A stretch of DNA of 64,000 nucleotides from Sphingobium sp. Cam5-1 (GCF_015693305.1 NZ_CP065139.1:1-64000), one strand, 5' to 3'. Counted from the first letter of the stretch, positions 1 to 9,667 are shown. Numbers and translations: made by a program. The notes: generated by a model from the letters alone, not told the origin.

Positions 1-1671
1 GTGAGCGCTCTCAGCTACGTCCGGGGTAGAACGGACCCCCCGCTTCTGGATTTGACGATAGGACAGGCTCTGGCGCACGCTGCCATTCGGTGGGGTGATC
101 GCGATGCTTTGGTTTCGGTGGAACAGAATATCCGCTGGACCTATGATGATCTACTTGCTCTTTCCGATAAGCTGGCTGCCGGACTGTTGGAGCTCGGCCT
201 GCAGCCGGGGGATCGCATCGGCATCTGGTCGCCTAACTGCGCGGAATGGGCCTTGACGCAGTTCGCAGCCGTCCGCGCAGGCTTGATCCTGGTAACGATA
301 AACCCCGCCTATCGATTGTCGGAAGTCGAATATACGATCAACAACGTCGGATTGCGCGCGCTGGTGGCAGCCGAACGATTCAAGACCAGTGCCTATGCCG
401 ACATGATCGAGACGCTGGCTCCGGAGCTGCCCGGCTGCGTACCGGGGCAGTTGGAAGCAAAGCGGCTGCCGACGCTCAAAGCGGCCATCCTTATCAGTGA
501 ACAGCCGCGTCCGGGCTGGCTGCGCTTTGACGACCTGCTATCGTCGGCTCCGTCTCTGGATCATCTGCGTTCGATTGAGCCGCAAATTCGGGCGGAGGAC
601 GCAGTGAACATTCAGTTCACCAGCGGCACTACAGGTTTGCCGAAAGGCGCTACGCTCAGCCATCGCGGCATCCTTAACAATGGCTATTTTGTCGGCAGCG
701 CCATGGGCCTGATCCCCGGCGACCGCATTTGCATCCCTGTGCCGCTATACCATTGTTTCGGGATGGTTATGGGAAACCTTGCGGCCATCACGCATGGATC
801 GGCCATGATCTATCCATCGAGCGCGTTCGATCCTGCGGCGGTATTGCGTACGGTGGCGGAGGAGCGCTGTACCGCCCTATATGGCGTTCCGACGATGTTC
901 ATTGCGGTTCTGGCACGGCTCGAGACGGATGCGACCGATACGTCCTCATTGCGCACTGGGTGCATGGCCGGGGCGCTTTGTCCGGAGCCATTGATGCGGG
1001 ACGTTGTGGATCGCCTCAACATGCGAAATGTGACGATCGCCTATGGGATGACGGAGACCAGCCCCGTCAGTTTCCAGACCGTGCCCGGAGATTCGATCGA
1101 ACGTCGAACCACCACCATCGGCCAAGTTCAACCGCACCTCGAATGCAAGATTGTCGATGCCGACGGCGTGATCGTCCCGCGCGGAACGCCGGGAGAATTA
1201 TGCACGAAGGGCTATTCCGTCATGATGGGATATTGGAACGATCCTGTGCAGACGATGGCCGCCATCGATTCAGACGGATGGATGCACAGCGGCGATCTGG
1301 CCGTGCTGGACGAGGCTGGCTATGGGAGCATCGTAGGCCGGATAAAGGACATGATCATTCGTGGGGGGGAGAATATATATCCCCGTGAGATCGAGGATTT
1401 TCTGCGGATGCACCCAGCCGTCGAGGATGTCTCCGTCGTGGGCGTGCCGGACGATCATATGGGGGAGGAAGTCTGTGCGTGGATAACATTACGCGCCGAC
1501 GAAAAACTGACTGAAGATGAGGTCAGGGCATTTTGTGTGAACCAGATATCCCACTATAAAATACCCCGGTTCATACGGATCGTTGACGCGTTTCCGACCA
1601 CCGTGACTGGAAAGGTACAGAAGTATCTGATACGTCAGGCGATGGTGGAGGAATTTGAGGGGCAAAGCTAG
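1..1671 (+). CDS. Acyl-CoA synthetase (AMP-forming, FadD-like)
   Basis: Activates a carboxylic acid to its CoA thioester through an acyl-adenylate. ANL-family signatures are complete: the phosphate-binding loop [10 protein letters not shown] at residues 207-216, YGMTET at 348-353, the ribose-binding Asp near 432, and the C-terminal lysine of TGK at 538. The length (556 aa) is normal for the family. The frame opens with GTG at the first base of the window; the N-terminus looks complete against family members, but the ribosome binding site lies outside, so a longer protein cannot be excluded. It is followed by a hairpin-rich gap and stands tail-to-tail with etfA. The substrate cannot be read from sequence; by context it is an acid from the local catabolic route. 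Confidence 0.9.
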   Translation: MSALSYVRGRTDPPLLDLTIGQALAHAAIRWGDRDALVSVEQNIRWTYDDLLALSDKLAAGLLELGLQPGDRIGIWSPNCAEWALTQFAAVRAGLILVTINPAYRLSEVEYTINNVGLRALVAAERFKTSAYADMIETLAPELPGCVPGQLEAKRLPTLKAAILISEQPRPGWLRFDDLLSSAPSLDHLRSIEPQIRAEDAVNIQFTSGTTGLPKGATLSHRGILNNGYFVGSAMGLIPGDRICIPVPLYHCFGMVMGNLAAITHGSAMIYPSSAFDPAAVLRTVAEERCTALYGVPTMFIAVLARLETDATDTSSLRTGCMAGALCPEPLMRDVVDRLNMRNVTIAYGMTETSPVSFQTVPGDSIERRTTTIGQVQPHLECKIVDADGVIVPRGTPGELCTKGYSVMMGYWNDPVQTMAAIDSDGWMHSGDLAVLDEAGYGSIVGRIKDMIIRGGENIYPREIEDFLRMHPAVEDVSVVGVPDDHMGEEVCAWITLRADEKLTEDEVRAFCVNQISHYKIPRFIRIVDAFPTTVTGKVQKYLIRQAMVEEFEGQS

Positions 1672-1702
1672 GTCCGACCGACATTCAGTTCTGGCGGCCT
1701 GC

Positions 1703-1779
1703 AAATGGCGGTTCTCCGCGCTTCCGGTGCTCACGTACTTTGAGTACGCTGCGCTCCGGGTCGCGGAAAACCACCATTT
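1703..1779. repeat. Long imperfect palindrome (REP-like element)
   Basis: Two arms of about 37 nt (1703-1739 and 1743-1779) pair imperfectly around a 3-nt loop. The tip is GTACT-ttg-AGTAC and the outer ends are AAATGGCGGTT / AACCACCATTT. It lies between the 3' ends of two convergent genes. This is the form expected of a dispersed palindromic repeat or a strong structural barrier; copy number elsewhere cannot be judged here. Confidence 0.6.
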
Positions 1780-1878
1780 TACCTTCGGTGGCCTTCGGCT
1801 CGGCTCGCCATCTCCTGAATGTCGATCGGCCCTAAGGCAAGCCAGTCGTTTCGATGCTTGCCCCTGATGGCAGGATGG

Positions 1879-1905
1879 GAGCCCTCGTCGCAGGATCGAG
1901 GGCTC
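1879..1905. terminator. Hairpin between convergent genes
   Basis: A perfect 9-bp stem GAGCCCTCG / CGAGGGCTC with a 9-nt loop, just past the 3' end of etfA. No T-run follows on either strand, so intrinsic termination is not proven. Confidence 0.5.
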
Positions 1906-1930
1906 ATTGGCGTGCTGACAAAAGAGGCCT

Positions 1931-2860
1931 TTAGAGCTTCTGGTTCAACTCCGGCACCACCTTGAACAGGTCGCCGACCAAGCCGATGTCCGCGACCTGG
2001 AAGATCGGCGCATCCTCGTCCTTGTTGATGGCGATGATGGTCTTTGAATCCTTCATCCCCGCCAGATGCTGGATCGCGCCGGAAATACCCACGGCGATAT
2101 AGACTTCCGGCGCCACGATCTTGCCGGTCTGCCCGACCTGATAGTCGTTCGGCACATAACCCGCATCAACAGCAGCGCGCGAAGCACCCACCGCCGCGCC
2201 CAGCTTGTCGGCCAGCGGGAAGATCACCTGCTCGAACGTCTCGCCATCCTTCAGCGCACGGCCACCCGACACGATGATCTTGGCAGACGTCAGCTCCGGA
2301 CGCTCCTGCTTGGCGATCTCGGCGCCGACGAAGCTCGACAGACCCTTGTCACCCGTCGAGGCCACGGCTTCCACCGCGCCCGAACCACCCTCGCGCGCCG
2401 CCTTCTCAAAAGCAGTGCCGCGAACGGTGATGACCTTCTTCACGTCCTTGGACTTGACCGTCGCGATCGCGTTGCCCGCATAAATCGGACGCGTGAAGGT
2501 ATCTTCGCTCTCGACCGACAGGATGTCGCTGATCTGCATGACGTCCAGCAGAGCCGCGACGCGCGGCGCGATATTCTTGCCGTTGCTGGTGGCAGGCGCG
2601 ACGAACGCGTCATGGCTGGCCATCAGTTCAACGACCAGCGGCGCGACATTTTCTGCCAACGCATGGCCGAATGCCGCGTCATCAGCGACATGGACCTTGC
2701 CCACGCCAGCGATCTTCGCAGCAGCCTCACCCACGCCACCGACGCCAGCGCCAGCGACCAGCAGATGCACTTCACCCAGCTTCGCAGCGGCGGTGACGGC
2801 GGAAAGGGTCGCGTCCTTGACGGCGCCGCCCTCATGTTCAACCCATACCAGAGTCTTCAT
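1931..2860 (-). CDS. etfA: Electron transfer flavoprotein alpha subunit
   Basis: Large subunit of the ETF heterodimer that takes electrons from acyl-CoA dehydrogenases and passes them to ETF-ubiquinone oxidoreductase. The C-terminal FAD-binding half is clear: [46 protein letters not shown] and a terminal [10 protein letters not shown] segment. Length (309 aa) is typical. Its ATG overlaps the etfB stop in an ATGA junction, so the two are translationally coupled. The genomic link with five acyl-CoA dehydrogenase genes fits its role. Confidence 0.97.
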   Translation of the reverse strand: MKTLVWVEHEGGAVKDATLSAVTAAAKLGEVHLLVAGAGVGGVGEAAAKIAGVGKVHVADDAAFGHALAENVAPLVVELMASHDAFVAPATSNGKNIAPRVAALLDVMQISDILSVESEDTFTRPIYAGNAIATVKSKDVKKVITVRGTAFEKAAREGGSGAVEAVASTGDKGLSSFVGAEIAKQERPELTSAKIIVSGGRALKDGETFEQVIFPLADKLGAAVGASRAAVDAGYVPNDYQVGQTGKIVAPEVYIAVGISGAIQHLAGMKDSKTIIAINKDEDAPIFQVADIGLVGDLFKVVPELNQKL

Positions 2861-3606
2861 GCTGCAACTCCCAGAGCCTTGAGCTTCGCGACCAGTTCAT
2901 CGACGTCGGCAACCTTGACGCCAGCCGAACGCTTGGCGGGCTCGGTGACCTTCAGCGTCTCCAGACGCGACGAGATATCGACGCCATAATCGGCGGGCGT
3001 CTTGTTCGCGAGCGGCTTGCTCTTCGCCTTCATGATGTTGGGCAGCGAAGCATAGCGCGGCTCGTTCAAACGCAGGTCGGTGGTGATGATGGCAGGCGTG
3101 TTCAGCTTCACCGTCTCCAGGCCGCCATCGACTTCACGGGTCACGCTGACCTTGTCGCCCTCAACCTCGACCTTCGAGGCAAAGGTGCCCTGCGGCAGGT
3201 TCAGTAGCGCCGCCAGCATCTGGCCGGTCTGGTTGCTGTCGTCGTCGATCGCCTGCTTGCCCAGGATGATCAGGCCAGCCTGCTCTTCTTCCTGCACTTT
3301 GGCGAGCAGCTTGGCGACGCCCAGCGGTTCGACTTCGTCATCCGTCTGGATCAGGATCGCGCGGTCCGCACCCATGGCCAGCGCCGTGCGCAGCGTTTCC
3401 TGCGCCTTGGCGACGCCGATCGACACGGCGACGACCTCGGTCGCCACGCCCTTTTCCTTCAGGCGAATGGCTTCCTCGACCGCGATCTCGTCGAACGGGT
3501 TCATGCTCATCTTGACGTTCGCCAGATCGACGCCCGTCCCATCCGCCTTCACACGCGGCTTCACATTATAGTCAATGACCCGCTTCACGGGCACAAGAAT
3601 CTTCAT
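2857..3606 (-). CDS. etfB: Electron transfer flavoprotein beta subunit
   Basis: Small, AMP-binding ETF subunit, partner of the downstream etfA. It starts [10 protein letters not shown] and carries the family segment [18 protein letters not shown] and the DDDSNQTG stretch. The ATG at 3606 is preferred over an in-frame ATG 36 nt upstream because it has a TGGAGAGG-type ribosome binding site 6 nt away and gives the usual N-terminus (249 aa). The promoter region holds a 14-bp perfect palindrome (3621-3634), which may be an operator. Confidence 0.97.
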   Translation of the reverse strand: MKILVPVKRVIDYNVKPRVKADGTGVDLANVKMSMNPFDEIAVEEAIRLKEKGVATEVVAVSIGVAKAQETLRTALAMGADRAILIQTDDEVEPLGVAKLLAKVQEEEQAGLIILGKQAIDDDSNQTGQMLAALLNLPQGTFASKVEVEGDKVSVTREVDGGLETVKLNTPAIITTDLRLNEPRYASLPNIMKAKSKPLANKTPADYGVDISSRLETLKVTEPAKRSAGVKVADVDELVAKLKALGVAA

Positions 3607-3620
3607 GCGCCTCTCCATCA

Positions 3621-3634
3621 GTATGCATGCATAC
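3621..3634. promoter_or_regulatory. Perfect 14-bp palindrome, GTATG-type operator candidate
   Basis: GTATGCATGCATAC lies 15 nt upstream of the etfB start. It shares the GTATG half-site with the other GTATG-type sites of this window. Confidence 0.5.
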
Positions 3635-3692
3635 GACCCCATATAACCTCGAATCCCCGGCGTAAAGCGGCCTGCATAAAATAAGTTCCTTG

Positions 3693-3703
3693 CGTAACAT
3701 ACG
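3693..3703. promoter_or_regulatory. CGTATGnTACG-type operator candidate
   Basis: CGTAACATACG (reverse complement CGTATGTTACG) lies about 92 nt upstream of the HMG-CoA-synthase-like gene. It differs from the site at 11106-11116 by one base. Confidence 0.5.
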
Positions 3704-3795
3704 CGAGCGAACTAAATGAGTCCTTGGCTGAACATGACCGTCGCAATGAAGAGCGGCGAGCGGCCCGGTGCCGCGTCCTTGAACAGGTGAGGTGA

Positions 3796-5235
3796 ATGAC
3801 TCAACTCGGCATTTCGCGCTACGGCGCCTATGTTCCCCGGCTTCGGCTGGATCGTTCCTTGATAGCGGAAGCGCATGGTTGGATGGCGCCCGGCCTGCGT
3901 GGGCAGGCGAAAGGCAGCAGGGCGTTCACCAGTTGGGATGAAGACGCCATCACCATGGGCGTCGAAGCTGCCCGCGATGCTTTGGCTGACACCAGTCTGG
4001 ATAGCGTCAAGGCCGTACGGCTGGCATCGACCAGCCTGCCTTATGCCGACCTTCAAAATGCAGCGATCATGGCGCGGGCGATCGGCGCTCCGGCAAGCGT
4101 CGCTACGTCGGACGCCGCTGGGTCGCAGCGGGCGGGGACCTCTGCCCTGCTACAAGCGCTCAAGGGCGCGGAGCCGACTCTTGTGGTGGCATCCGACAAT
4201 CCGTTCGCAAAGCCTGCCAGTGCGCAGGAAATGAGCTTTGGCGCGGGGGCGGCCGCCTTTGTGATCTCAGACCGTGACGTGGTGGCGCGGCTGATCGGAT
4301 CAGCGTCTCTCACCGAAGTTTTCGTCGATCATTTCCGGTCGGCGAACGCCCAGAGCGATTATGGCTGGGAAGAAAGGTGGGTCCGCGACGAAGGTTATGC
4401 GAAGATCGTGCCGCAGGCTGTCAGGGCGGCGCTGGATCAGGCGCAGCTCTCCATTGGCGATATTCAGCATTTCGTCATGCCCTCCTATCTGAAGGGTGCG
4501 GCGGATATGGTGGCCAAGAAGCTGAAGTTTGGAGGCGCTGTAGCCGGAGCCTTGGACGATGGCGTAGGCTATGCGGGTGCGGCCCATGCGCTGCTGATGT
4601 TCTCGGCGACGCTGGAAAAGGCGCAGCCGGGCGATCGGATCTTGCTGGTCGGTTTCGGTCAGGGTGCCGATGTCCTGATATTCCAGGCGACAGAGGCAAT
4701 CGCATCCGTCCGCCCCGCGCGGGGCGTCGTCGGCTCTATCGCGGATGGCTTGCGAACGGACAGCTACCTGCGGATGCTGTCATTCTATGGCGGGATCGAA
4801 AATGAATGGGGCATGCGTTCGGAGAAGAGCGCCAAAACGGCTCTGACCGAGCAGTATCGCTCCGCAGACCAGCTCGAAGGTTTCAACGCTGGAAAGTGCG
4901 GCAATTGCGGTGCAGTTCAGTTCCCTCAGATGCAATATTGCGTGCAATGTCACGCCCCGGGGGAGCAGTTCACTGACGTTCCCTTGCGGAACAAGACTGC
5001 GGAAGTCCTGACGTCAACCGCTGACTGGCTGTCCTATCATCCTTCACCACCACTGTGGGTTGGCTTCGTCAAGTTCGACAATGGCGCGCGCGTCCTGATG
5101 GAGATGGTGGATATCGGCCCGGATGGGATCGACACCGGGGATCAGGTTCGCATGGTCTTCCGCATCAAGGAGAAGGACCGCCAGCGGGGATATAACCGCT
5201 ACTTCTGGAAATCGACGCCGCTGAGCGCGGCCTGA
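3796..5235 (+). CDS. HMG-CoA-synthase-like/OB-fold (DUF35) fusion protein
   Basis: A thiolase-fold N-terminal part (about 1-340), related to HMG-CoA synthase/KAS III proteins, is fused to a C-terminal zinc-ribbon plus OB-fold of the DUF35 type. The ribbon cysteines are C368, C371, C382 and C385. The segment where condensing enzymes carry the nucleophilic Cys reads SDAAGSQRAGT (105-115), with no cysteine, so a classic Claisen condensation seems unlikely. DUF35 proteins partner with thiolase-like lyases in steroid side-chain cleavage, which suggests a retro-aldol or accessory role (inference). It is first in a tight five-gene operon with thiolase, MaoC, lyase and acyl-CoA dehydrogenase. The start has a GAGGTGA ribosome binding site. 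Confidence 0.75.
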   Translation: MTQLGISRYGAYVPRLRLDRSLIAEAHGWMAPGLRGQAKGSRAFTSWDEDAITMGVEAARDALADTSLDSVKAVRLASTSLPYADLQNAAIMARAIGAPASVATSDAAGSQRAGTSALLQALKGAEPTLVVASDNPFAKPASAQEMSFGAGAAAFVISDRDVVARLIGSASLTEVFVDHFRSANAQSDYGWEERWVRDEGYAKIVPQAVRAALDQAQLSIGDIQHFVMPSYLKGAADMVAKKLKFGGAVAGALDDGVGYAGAAHALLMFSATLEKAQPGDRILLVGFGQGADVLIFQATEAIASVRPARGVVGSIADGLRTDSYLRMLSFYGGIENEWGMRSEKSAKTALTEQYRSADQLEGFNAGKCGNCGAVQFPQMQYCVQCHAPGEQFTDVPLRNKTAEVLTSTADWLSYHPSPPLWVGFVKFDNGARVLMEMVDIGPDGIDTGDQVRMVFRIKEKDRQRGYNRYFWKSTPLSAA

Positions 5236-5247
5236 GGAGTTCGCGAC

Positions 5248-6444
5248 ATGGCGACGGGTATCAAGGACAAGGTGGCCCTTCTGGGCATGGGCTGCTCCAA
5301 ATTCGGCGAACGATGGGACATGGGGTCGGCCGACCTGATGAAGGAGGCGTTTGAGGAAGCGCTCGCCGACGCGGGGATCGAGCGTAACCAGATCGAAGCG
5401 GCATGGTTCGGTTGCTGGGGCGATAGCGTCAATGTCGGCAACAGCTCCATTCCCGCCGCGATGGCGCTGCGGCTTGAAGGCATTCCAGTGAGCCGCGTCG
5501 AAAATATGTGCGCGACCGGAACAGAAGCGCTGCGCGGAGCCACTTATGCTGTGGCGTCGGGCGCCGTGGATATTGCGCTGGCGATCGGGTCGGAAAAGCT
5601 GAAGGACACGGGCTTTGGCGGCCTGCCTCCAGCTTTCAAGGGTACGTTTAACGACATGTGGATGCCGTTGGGCTCCGCGCCCGCTGGCTTTGCTCAGCTC
5701 GCGCCCTATTACCGGGCGAAATATGGCACCAGCAAGGAAGACTTGAAGCGCGCCATCAGCCATGTGTCGTGGAAAAGCCACCAGAATGGCGTGCACAGCC
5801 CCAAGGCGCATTTCCAGAAGGCGGTGCCGATGGAAACCATCATGAACGCGCCGATGATTTCCGATCCGCTGGGCCTGTTCGACTGTTCGGGCGTGTCGGA
5901 TGGCGCGGCCTGCGCGATCGTGACCACGCCGGAAATCGCGCGGGCGCTGGGCAAGACGGACCTGGTGACGATCAAGGCGCTGCAATTGTCGACCAGTTCC
6001 GGCCGCGAGACGCAGACCAATGAGTGGGATGGCAGCTATGTCGCCACCACCCGCAACGCGGCGGCGCGGGCATATAAGGAAGCAGGGATCACCGATCCCA
6101 AGCGCCAGGTGAACCTCAGCGAAGTGCATGACTGTTTCTCCATCACCGAACTGGTGACGATGGAAGACCTTGGCTTTTCCGACGATGGTCGGGCAGTTTT
6201 CGACATATTGGACGGGCGCTACGACCGCGATGGGGCGATGCCCTGCCAGATCGACGGCGGTCTCAAATGTTTCGGGCACCCGATCGGCGCTTCGGGCCTG
6301 CGCATGGCCTATGAGGTCTACAGCCAATTGCTGGGCCGGGCAGGGGAGCGGCAGCTTGCCAGCCCGTCCATCGGACTGACCCACAATCTGGGCGGTGTTC
6401 CCTATCAGGGCATCGCCGCCATCTCTATCCTGGGACTTGCGTGA
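5248..6444 (+). CDS. Thiolase / acetyl-CoA acetyltransferase (SCP-x-like)
   Basis: Probably cleaves a 3-oxoacyl-CoA with CoA, or acts as the catalytic partner of the preceding OB-fold fusion protein. Thiolase residues are visible: nucleophile C88 in ENMCATGTEALRGA, H294 in HDCF, and H344 in CFGHPIGASG. The form of these motifs and the 398-aa length match the SCP2/SCP-x thiolase branch rather than FadA. It starts 12 nt after the upstream gene, and its stop overlaps the next start (TGATG). Confidence 0.88.
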   Translation: MATGIKDKVALLGMGCSKFGERWDMGSADLMKEAFEEALADAGIERNQIEAAWFGCWGDSVNVGNSSIPAAMALRLEGIPVSRVENMCATGTEALRGATYAVASGAVDIALAIGSEKLKDTGFGGLPPAFKGTFNDMWMPLGSAPAGFAQLAPYYRAKYGTSKEDLKRAISHVSWKSHQNGVHSPKAHFQKAVPMETIMNAPMISDPLGLFDCSGVSDGAACAIVTTPEIARALGKTDLVTIKALQLSTSSGRETQTNEWDGSYVATTRNAAARAYKEAGITDPKRQVNLSEVHDCFSITELVTMEDLGFSDDGRAVFDILDGRYDRDGAMPCQIDGGLKCFGHPIGASGLRMAYEVYSQLLGRAGERQLASPSIGLTHNLGGVPYQGIAAISILGLA

Positions 6445-6899
6445 TGCCTGGAGTCTGGTTTGACGAGCTTGAAGTCGGCATGGTCTTTGATCATCCCATT
6501 CGGCGCACCATCACCGAAACAGACAATGTTCTGTTTTCCTGCATGACCCACAATCCGGCGCTGCTGCACCTGGATGAGGAATATATGAAGGGGACGCCCT
6601 TCGGCCAGCGGCTGGTCAATTCGGCCTTCACGCTTGGCCTGATGGTGGGCATTTCGGTTGGGGACACGACGCTGGGCACGGCGGTCGCGAACCTTGGCTG
6701 GGATGAGGTGCGTTTCCCGAATCCGCTGTTTCACGGGGACACCATCCACGTCACGAGCGAGGTCATCGATCTGCGCGAGTCAAAGTCGCGGCCTGAAGCC
6801 GGGATCGTCACATTTCTTCACAAGGCCTATAATCAGAAGGATGAACTGGTAGCGTCGTGCAAGCGGTCCGGCCTACAGCTCAAAAGGCCTGCGTCATGA
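6444..6899 (+). CDS. MaoC-like enoyl-CoA hydratase
   Basis: Single hot-dog domain (151 aa) of the MaoC family, which hydrates enoyl- or mesaconyl-type CoA esters. The family segment runs from D29 through THNPALLHLDEEYM to GQRLVNSAFT. ATG at 6444 overlaps the thiolase stop as TGATG; a GTG one codon upstream is also in frame. The 3' end overlaps the lyase start (ATGA). Together with the downstream CitE-type lyase it recalls mesaconyl/malyl-CoA type chemistry, which is an inference. Confidence 0.85.
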   Translation: MPGVWFDELEVGMVFDHPIRRTITETDNVLFSCMTHNPALLHLDEEYMKGTPFGQRLVNSAFTLGLMVGISVGDTTLGTAVANLGWDEVRFPNPLFHGDTIHVTSEVIDLRESKSRPEAGIVTFLHKAYNQKDELVASCKRSGLQLKRPAS

Positions 6900-7789
6900 C
6901 CCTGCCGATCCGATCCTTCCTCTTCATCCCCGGCGACAGCGAGAAGAAGCTGGGCAAGGTTGATGGCGTCTCTGCCGATGCCTTCATCCTGGACCTGGAA
7001 GACGCCGTCGCCATGGCGCGCAAGCCAGTGGCGCGGGAGATGGTTCCGGCCTTTATCAAGGAACGTCCACGCGCTGCACGAAAGTCGCAGCTATGGGTGC
7101 GCGTCAATCCGCTGGACACCCCCTGGACTCTGGAAGACTTGGCCGCGATCGTACCAGTCGCGCCCGATGGCATCATGCTGCCCAAGGTCAACGGTCCGGA
7201 GGATGTGGCGCAGGTCAGCCATTATCTGAGCGCGCTGGAAGCGGCATCCGGTGTCGAGCAGGGTTCGATCCGCATCCTGCCGGTGGCGACCGAAACCGCA
7301 GTCTCCCCCTTCCGGCTGGGCGATTATGCGGCGGCGGGTCTCGACCGGCTGTACGGGCTGACATGGGGCGCGGAAGATCTGAGTTCAGCTATCGGCGCGA
7401 GCGGTAACACCGATGCGCACGGCGAATGGACGCATACCTACAAAATGGTGCGTTCGCTGTGCCTGCTCGGCGCGCATGCCGCAGGCGGCGAAGCGGTGGA
7501 CACGCTCTACGTCGATTTTCGTGATCCCGAAGGTCTGCGCGCCTCATGCAAGGCCGCGCGGGCGGAAGGCTTTTCCGGCCGCGTGGCGATACACCCGGCG
7601 CAGGTGGACATCATCAACGAAAGCTTCTCGCCATCCGCCGATGAGGTGGATTTCGCCCGGCGGGTGGTGGACCTGTTCGCCGCCAACCCGGATTCCGGGA
7701 CATTAGGACTGGACGGCAAGATGTTGGATATCCCTCACCTCAAACAGGCGGAAAGAACATTGGCAATGCACGAGGCGCGCCGTGGTTGA
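6896..7789 (+). CDS. CoA ester lyase (HpcH/HpaI/CitE family)
   Basis: TIM-barrel lyase (297 aa) acting on malyl-CoA-type or citramalyl-CoA-type esters. Motifs: RSFLFIPGDSEKKL at the N-terminus, ILDLEDAV (Mg-binding acids), VRVNP, GIMLPKV, ATETA, and AIHPAQV near the C-terminus. The ATG at 6896 overlaps the MaoC stop; the open frame extends 13 codons further up, inside the MaoC gene, without a ribosome binding site. The end overlaps the next GTG start by 8 nt. Placement after a MaoC hydratase suggests hydration followed by C-C cleavage. Confidence 0.88.
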   Translation: MTLPIRSFLFIPGDSEKKLGKVDGVSADAFILDLEDAVAMARKPVAREMVPAFIKERPRAARKSQLWVRVNPLDTPWTLEDLAAIVPVAPDGIMLPKVNGPEDVAQVSHYLSALEAASGVEQGSIRILPVATETAVSPFRLGDYAAAGLDRLYGLTWGAEDLSSAIGASGNTDAHGEWTHTYKMVRSLCLLGAHAAGGEAVDTLYVDFRDPEGLRASCKAARAEGFSGRVAIHPAQVDIINESFSPSADEVDFARRVVDLFAANPDSGTLGLDGKMLDIPHLKQAERTLAMHEARRG

Positions 7790-8951
7790 CGTGCAGCACA
7801 GCAGCGAAGGCGGACGCGGTATCTTTTCCGCCGAGCATGAACAGTTTCGCGAAACGGTCGCCCGGTTCGTGGATGAGGAACTGGTTCCCAACCATCATCA
7901 GTGGGAAAAGGACGAAGTCGTCCCCCGCGAGATATGGAAGCGGGCGGGCGAGGTGGGCATCCTTTGCCCCAACATCCCTGAGGAATATGGCGGCTTTGGC
8001 GCCGACTGGCTCTACAATGTCGTCGTCATTGAGGAGCTGGCGAAGAAGGGGATCACCGGCCCCGGCTTCATGGTGCATTCGGAAATGGTCGCGCCCTATA
8101 TACTGACGGCAGGCAGCGAGGAGCTGAAGCGCGAGGTTCTGCCCCGCATGGTCGCGGGCGAATATATCGGCGCGCTTGGATTGACCGAGCCGGGTGCTGG
8201 TTCAGACGTAAAGGAAGTCCGCACCCGCGCCGTGCGTGAGGGCGATGATTATGTGCTGAACGGGCAAAAGGTCTATATTTCCAACGGCCAGCTCGCCGAC
8301 ATAATGGTCTGTGCCTGCAAGACCGATCCGGCGGCGGGCGCCAAGGGCGTCAGCCTGATCGCGATCGACACGCACCAAGCGGGTTTCAAGCGTGGCCGCA
8401 ATCTTGAGAAGATCGGCCTAAAAGCCCAGGATACGTCGGAAATTTTCCTGGAGGACGCCCGCGCGGAATCCTGGCGGCTTCTGGGCCGCGAGGGCGGGGG
8501 CTTCGGGATCATGATGGGCAAGCTGGCGCAGGAAAGGCTGACGCAGGCGGTGCGCAGCATCTGCGTCGCGGAGGCCGCACTGGAATGGACCGTCGCCTAC
8601 ACCGCCGAACGCAAGATGTTTGGCCAGACTCTGGCGGATTTTCAGAACACGCAATTCGTGCTCGCCGAACTGTCGGCCGAAATCCTGTCCGCCCGGACCT
8701 TCACCGATTGGTGCATCAGGCGCTTCCTTGCAGGAGAGTTGACCGGCGTCGAAGCGGCGAAGGTGAAGCTGGTGGTCACCAATCTGCATGTGAAGGTCGT
8801 CGACCAGTGTCTGCAATTTTTCGGCGGCTATGGCTATATGACCGAATATCCGATCGCGCGGGCTTATATCGACGCCCGCATTGTACGCATCGCGGGCGGC
8901 GCGGCGGAGGTGATGAAGCAGATTATCGGCCGCGACCTGTTCGGCAAATGA
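7782..8951 (+). CDS. Acyl-CoA dehydrogenase (long-chain/LCAD-like)
   Basis: FAD enzyme (389 aa) that desaturates an acyl-CoA and passes electrons to ETF. Typical blocks: LGLTEPGAGSDVKEVRT, ISNGQLAD, AERKMFGQ and FFGGYGYMTEYPIARAYIDARI. The usual medium-chain catalytic position reads IAGGAAE rather than IYEGT, as in long-chain-type enzymes; E268, just before the AERKMFG block, aligns with the alternative catalytic Glu. The GTG start overlaps the lyase gene by 8 nt. It is the last gene of the operon beginning at 3796. Confidence 0.88.
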   Translation: MVDVQHSSEGGRGIFSAEHEQFRETVARFVDEELVPNHHQWEKDEVVPREIWKRAGEVGILCPNIPEEYGGFGADWLYNVVVIEELAKKGITGPGFMVHSEMVAPYILTAGSEELKREVLPRMVAGEYIGALGLTEPGAGSDVKEVRTRAVREGDDYVLNGQKVYISNGQLADIMVCACKTDPAAGAKGVSLIAIDTHQAGFKRGRNLEKIGLKAQDTSEIFLEDARAESWRLLGREGGGFGIMMGKLAQERLTQAVRSICVAEAALEWTVAYTAERKMFGQTLADFQNTQFVLAELSAEILSARTFTDWCIRRFLAGELTGVEAAKVKLVVTNLHVKVVDQCLQFFGGYGYMTEYPIARAYIDARIVRIAGGAAEVMKQIIGRDLFGK

Positions 8952-8997
8952 AGGCGGTTGCCAGATCATAGCTGGTCAGCATAGAGAGGCTATGAAA

Positions 8998-9040
8998 CAT
9001 CATACGCCTGCTGATCATCGGGTTCGCTATCATACGCTAT
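8998..9040. promoter_or_regulatory. Two CGTATGATn operator candidates upstream of marR
   Basis: On the minus strand, CGTATGATG (8998-9006) and CGTATGATAGC (9026-9036) are two copies of the GTATG-type core within 40 nt. They lie directly before the MarR gene, which suggests autoregulation. Confidence 0.5.
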
Positions 9041-9103
9041 TGCAGTGAGGGCGAATTATGGATCGTTGGATGATGATGACGCACTGAAATTGCCTTTGAC
9101 TGG

Positions 9104-9640
9104 ATGGTGAGAATGACGAACACGCTGAAAGCGGCCGCGCCAAAAAAGAAGACGCCGAAACGGCCCTCCGCGCAACAGTTCACGTTCGGCTATCTGGTGC
9201 ATGACGTATCGCGTATCCGGCGCACCGTGATGGATCTGCTGATGCGGCCTTACGGGATCACCCGATCGCAATGGTCGGTGCTGAGCACCCTGTCGCGGGC
9301 AGGCAATGACGGGATGATGCAGGTCGATCTCGCCCGGCTGATGGAAGTGGGCAAGGTGACCGTTGGCGGGCTGATCGATCGGCTTGAAGCCTCGGGCCAT
9401 GTCGAACGCAGGGCAGACGCCAACGACCGCCGGGCCAAGCGTGTGTTCATCACGGAAAAGGGGTTCGACGTGATCGGCCTCATGATCGAACTGGCCGCGA
9501 CGATGAACCGCCGCATCCTGGAAGGCGTATCGGACGCCGACCGGGGAGTGTGCGAGGATGTGCTGTTGCAGGTGAAACAGAATTTGAAGGACGTCCTGCG
9601 CGAACAGGGTGGTTCGAGCCTGATCGAGGGCGAAGACTGA
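9104..9640 (+). CDS. MarR-family transcriptional regulator
   Basis: Winged-helix regulator (178 aa) with a basic, lysine-rich N-terminal tail. Recognition region: VDLARLMEVGKVTVGGLIDRL, then wing residues RRADANDRRAKRVFIT. ATG at 9104 is used, but ATG 9113 has the better ribosome binding site (GGTGAG) and could be the true start. Two GTATG-type sites precede it. Members of this family often sense aromatic acids or acyl-CoAs. It is the first candidate for the repressor that reads the CGTATGnTACG family seen at many promoters here. Confidence 0.9.
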   Translation: MVRMTNTLKAAAPKKKTPKRPSAQQFTFGYLVHDVSRIRRTVMDLLMRPYGITRSQWSVLSTLSRAGNDGMMQVDLARLMEVGKVTVGGLIDRLEASGHVERRADANDRRAKRVFITEKGFDVIGLMIELAATMNRRILEGVSDADRGVCEDVLLQVKQNLKDVLREQGGSSLIEGED

Positions 9641-9667
9641 AATCAGCGACGGGAAGGCTGGAAGCTC

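Noticed and set aside
2066..2989. Long plus-strand open frame (307 aa) opposite etfA
   Set aside because: Lies antisense to a certain etfA/etfB, Arg/His-rich low-quality composition, no recognisable motif; a high-GC shadow.
5044..6384. Long minus-strand open frame (446 aa)
   Set aside because: Antisense to the thiolase gene, whose motifs are complete; no ribosome binding site or domain.
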